This document shows, one piece after another, positions 7,218 through 7,835 of a stretch of 7,835 bases of DNA. The notes under the pieces are model-generated. The model searched no databases and was not told the origin of the DNA. It worked only from the letters and a program-made list of their open reading frames with translations. The stretch's first letter is position 1. Each line of letters begins with the position of its first letter. Origin of the DNA: an uncultured Alistipes sp. GTDB lineage: Bacteria; Bacteroidota; Bacteroidia; Bacteroidales; Rikenellaceae. The position numbers and the translations under genes were made by a program. The stretch spans positions 1 to 7,835 of the forward strand of contig CAMWJM010000051.1 of the NCBI GenBank assembly GCA_947174575.1. Reading direction: 5' to 3'.

Positions 7218-7405
7218 AGACAGACCGTAGCGACCTGCTGTTCCCGGACGGTCGCGATTCCTCGATGAAAGCATCTCGGAATATACGATCTCGTGGATTT
7301 TCGGTCGGGTGTTTCGCTGCCTGCGCCTTATGTCGTCAGTGGATTGCTGAATCTACTTACCACCCTGACAGAAGCCGTAACCCCTGCCACTCCGGGTTTC
7401 AGAGG
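7218..7405. other. Spacer between the two template units
   Basis: No gene or similarity to the other unit is seen here. A small hairpin with arms gcgacc (7230-7235) and ggtcgc (7250-7255) is present. Short open frames have no recognisable features. Confidence 0.55.
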
Positions 7406-7449
7406 CTGTTTTTTATCGTAGGGACGATCGCAAAAACACCAAAAAACAG
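7406..7449 (-). repeat. Compound hairpin after template unit A
   Basis: Outer arms ctgtttttt (7406-7414) and aaaaaacag (7441-7449) are perfect complements. Inside them atcgt-aggg-acgat (7415-7428) forms a smaller hairpin. On the minus strand this begins 5 bases after the identical 3' end of the template core, the same place as the hairpin of unit B. Known DGRs have a hairpin just after the variable repeat that aids retrohoming; the family is known but the role here is inferred. Confidence 0.65.
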
Positions 7450-7454
7450 TTCCG

Positions 7455-7651
7455 CGTAGATGCTGGACGCAGCGCACGGAGAAAGCGTTCGCCCGGTTGC
7501 TGTTGGTCACCGGATTCACAGCGCCCGCGTCGGACCACTGAAGGCCCGCGTTGACATTGCCTGCAGCGTAGGAGGACGACGACCACCAGTGGCCGCGCGT
7601 GCCGACGTTGCCCAAGGCTCCCGTCGCGTTGTTGCGGTAGCCCGCGGCAGG
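7455..7651 (-). repeat. DGR template repeat, unit A (RT-distal)
   Basis: This is the second 197-nt core, exactly 575 bp from unit B. The minus strand encodes AAGYRNNATGALGNVG, then WWSSSSYAAGNVNAGL, VNPVTNSNRANAFSVRCVQH, the same lectin-like end domain. It has about nine AAC/AAT codons. Its 3' 32 nt (7455-7486) are identical to those of unit B. About 22 of the 49 differences from unit B involve no adenine in either copy, and several are synonymous (the serine codons after WW/YW), so it is not a mutated copy made from unit B. No ATG-started gene leads into it; a stop lies about 45 bases upstream of the first possible TTG start. It is best read as a second template; a stranded variable repeat from a decayed target gene is the main alternative. 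Confidence 0.72.
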
Positions 7652-7679
7652 AGCTGTGAAAAGCAATCGCTGAAATGAA

Positions 7680-7743
7680 TGACAGAAAGGAACACATCGA
7701 TGAACAAAAATGATTGTTTATTCGTGGCTGTAACTTTCTGTCA
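7680..7743 (-). ncRNA. Conserved 5' stem of template unit A
   Basis: On the minus strand TGACAGAAAG (7743-7734) pairs perfectly with CTTTCTGTCA (7689-7680) around a 44-base loop. Compared with unit B, two A-T pairs replace two G-C pairs at matching positions while all ten pairs are kept. The loop sequence and length differ from unit B, so selection seems to act on the stem. It ends 28 bases before the template core. Confidence 0.65.
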
Positions 7744-7770
7744 GACTGGGATGGACAACTAACCGCCCCG
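7744..7770 (-). repeat. Conserved leader segment of unit A
   Basis: Counterpart of 7190-7217 (gactgggatgg, aactaac, gccccgc). Beyond it the sequence becomes very GC-rich and unlike unit B. The last 65 bases of the window show no gene that can be supported; a target or avd gene could begin beyond the edge. Confidence 0.5.
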
Positions 7771-7835
7771 CCGCCCCCCCGACGCGGGTTGGCCCGGTGT
7801 GGTCTACACATCTCCGCGCCCCCGGGGCAAGAGGG

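Noticed and set aside
7455..7651. Unit A as the variable repeat generated from unit B (or the reverse)
   Set aside because: Many differences are at non-adenine positions in both directions, including synonymous changes, which A-directed mutagenesis does not make.

Overview
The window looks like a chromosomal piece of a GC-rich member of the Bacteroidota, most likely an Alistipes-like gut bacterium. Three things point there: TonB-dependent uptake genes, two good matches to the Bacteroidota promoter (TTTG, about 20 nt, TAnnTTTG), and genes without clear Shine-Dalgarno sites. The genus is an inference from GC content and gene types; no marker gene settles it.

Left part (1-3580, plus strand): the 3' portion of a TonB-dependent outer-membrane receptor is followed at once by a secreted protein that joins a nucleoside hydrolase domain to an FmdE-like domain. 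The two probably form an operon for capturing and processing a small molecule; the substrate cannot be read from the sequence. A gene-free stretch follows (3581-3927) with a 34-bp direct repeat and several inverted repeats.

Middle part (3880-5682): a tRNA-Ser(UGA) gene on the minus strand has its own promoter and an intrinsic terminator. Divergent from it is a promoter for a small HU-type DNA-binding protein, closely followed by a class I/II PLP aminotransferase. These look like ordinary core genes.

Right part (5640-7835, minus strand): a diversity-generating retroelement (DGR). It has a DGR-type reverse transcriptase (397 aa, YVDD) and, upstream of it on the same strand, two diverged template-repeat-like units 575 bp apart. 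Each unit holds a 197-nt core that aligns without gaps, a 32-nt identical 3' end, a hairpin after the core, and a 10-bp stem before it. The two stems differ by two compensatory base-pair changes, good evidence for a conserved RNA fold. The cores encode the end of a C-type-lectin-like/Fib_succ_major-type variable domain but sit in no gene with a proper start, so they look like templates, not targets. No target gene with a variable repeat and no Avd accessory gene is visible, so these must lie beyond base 7835 or elsewhere. The paired, structurally conserved template units served by one reverse transcriptase are the most interesting content of the window.
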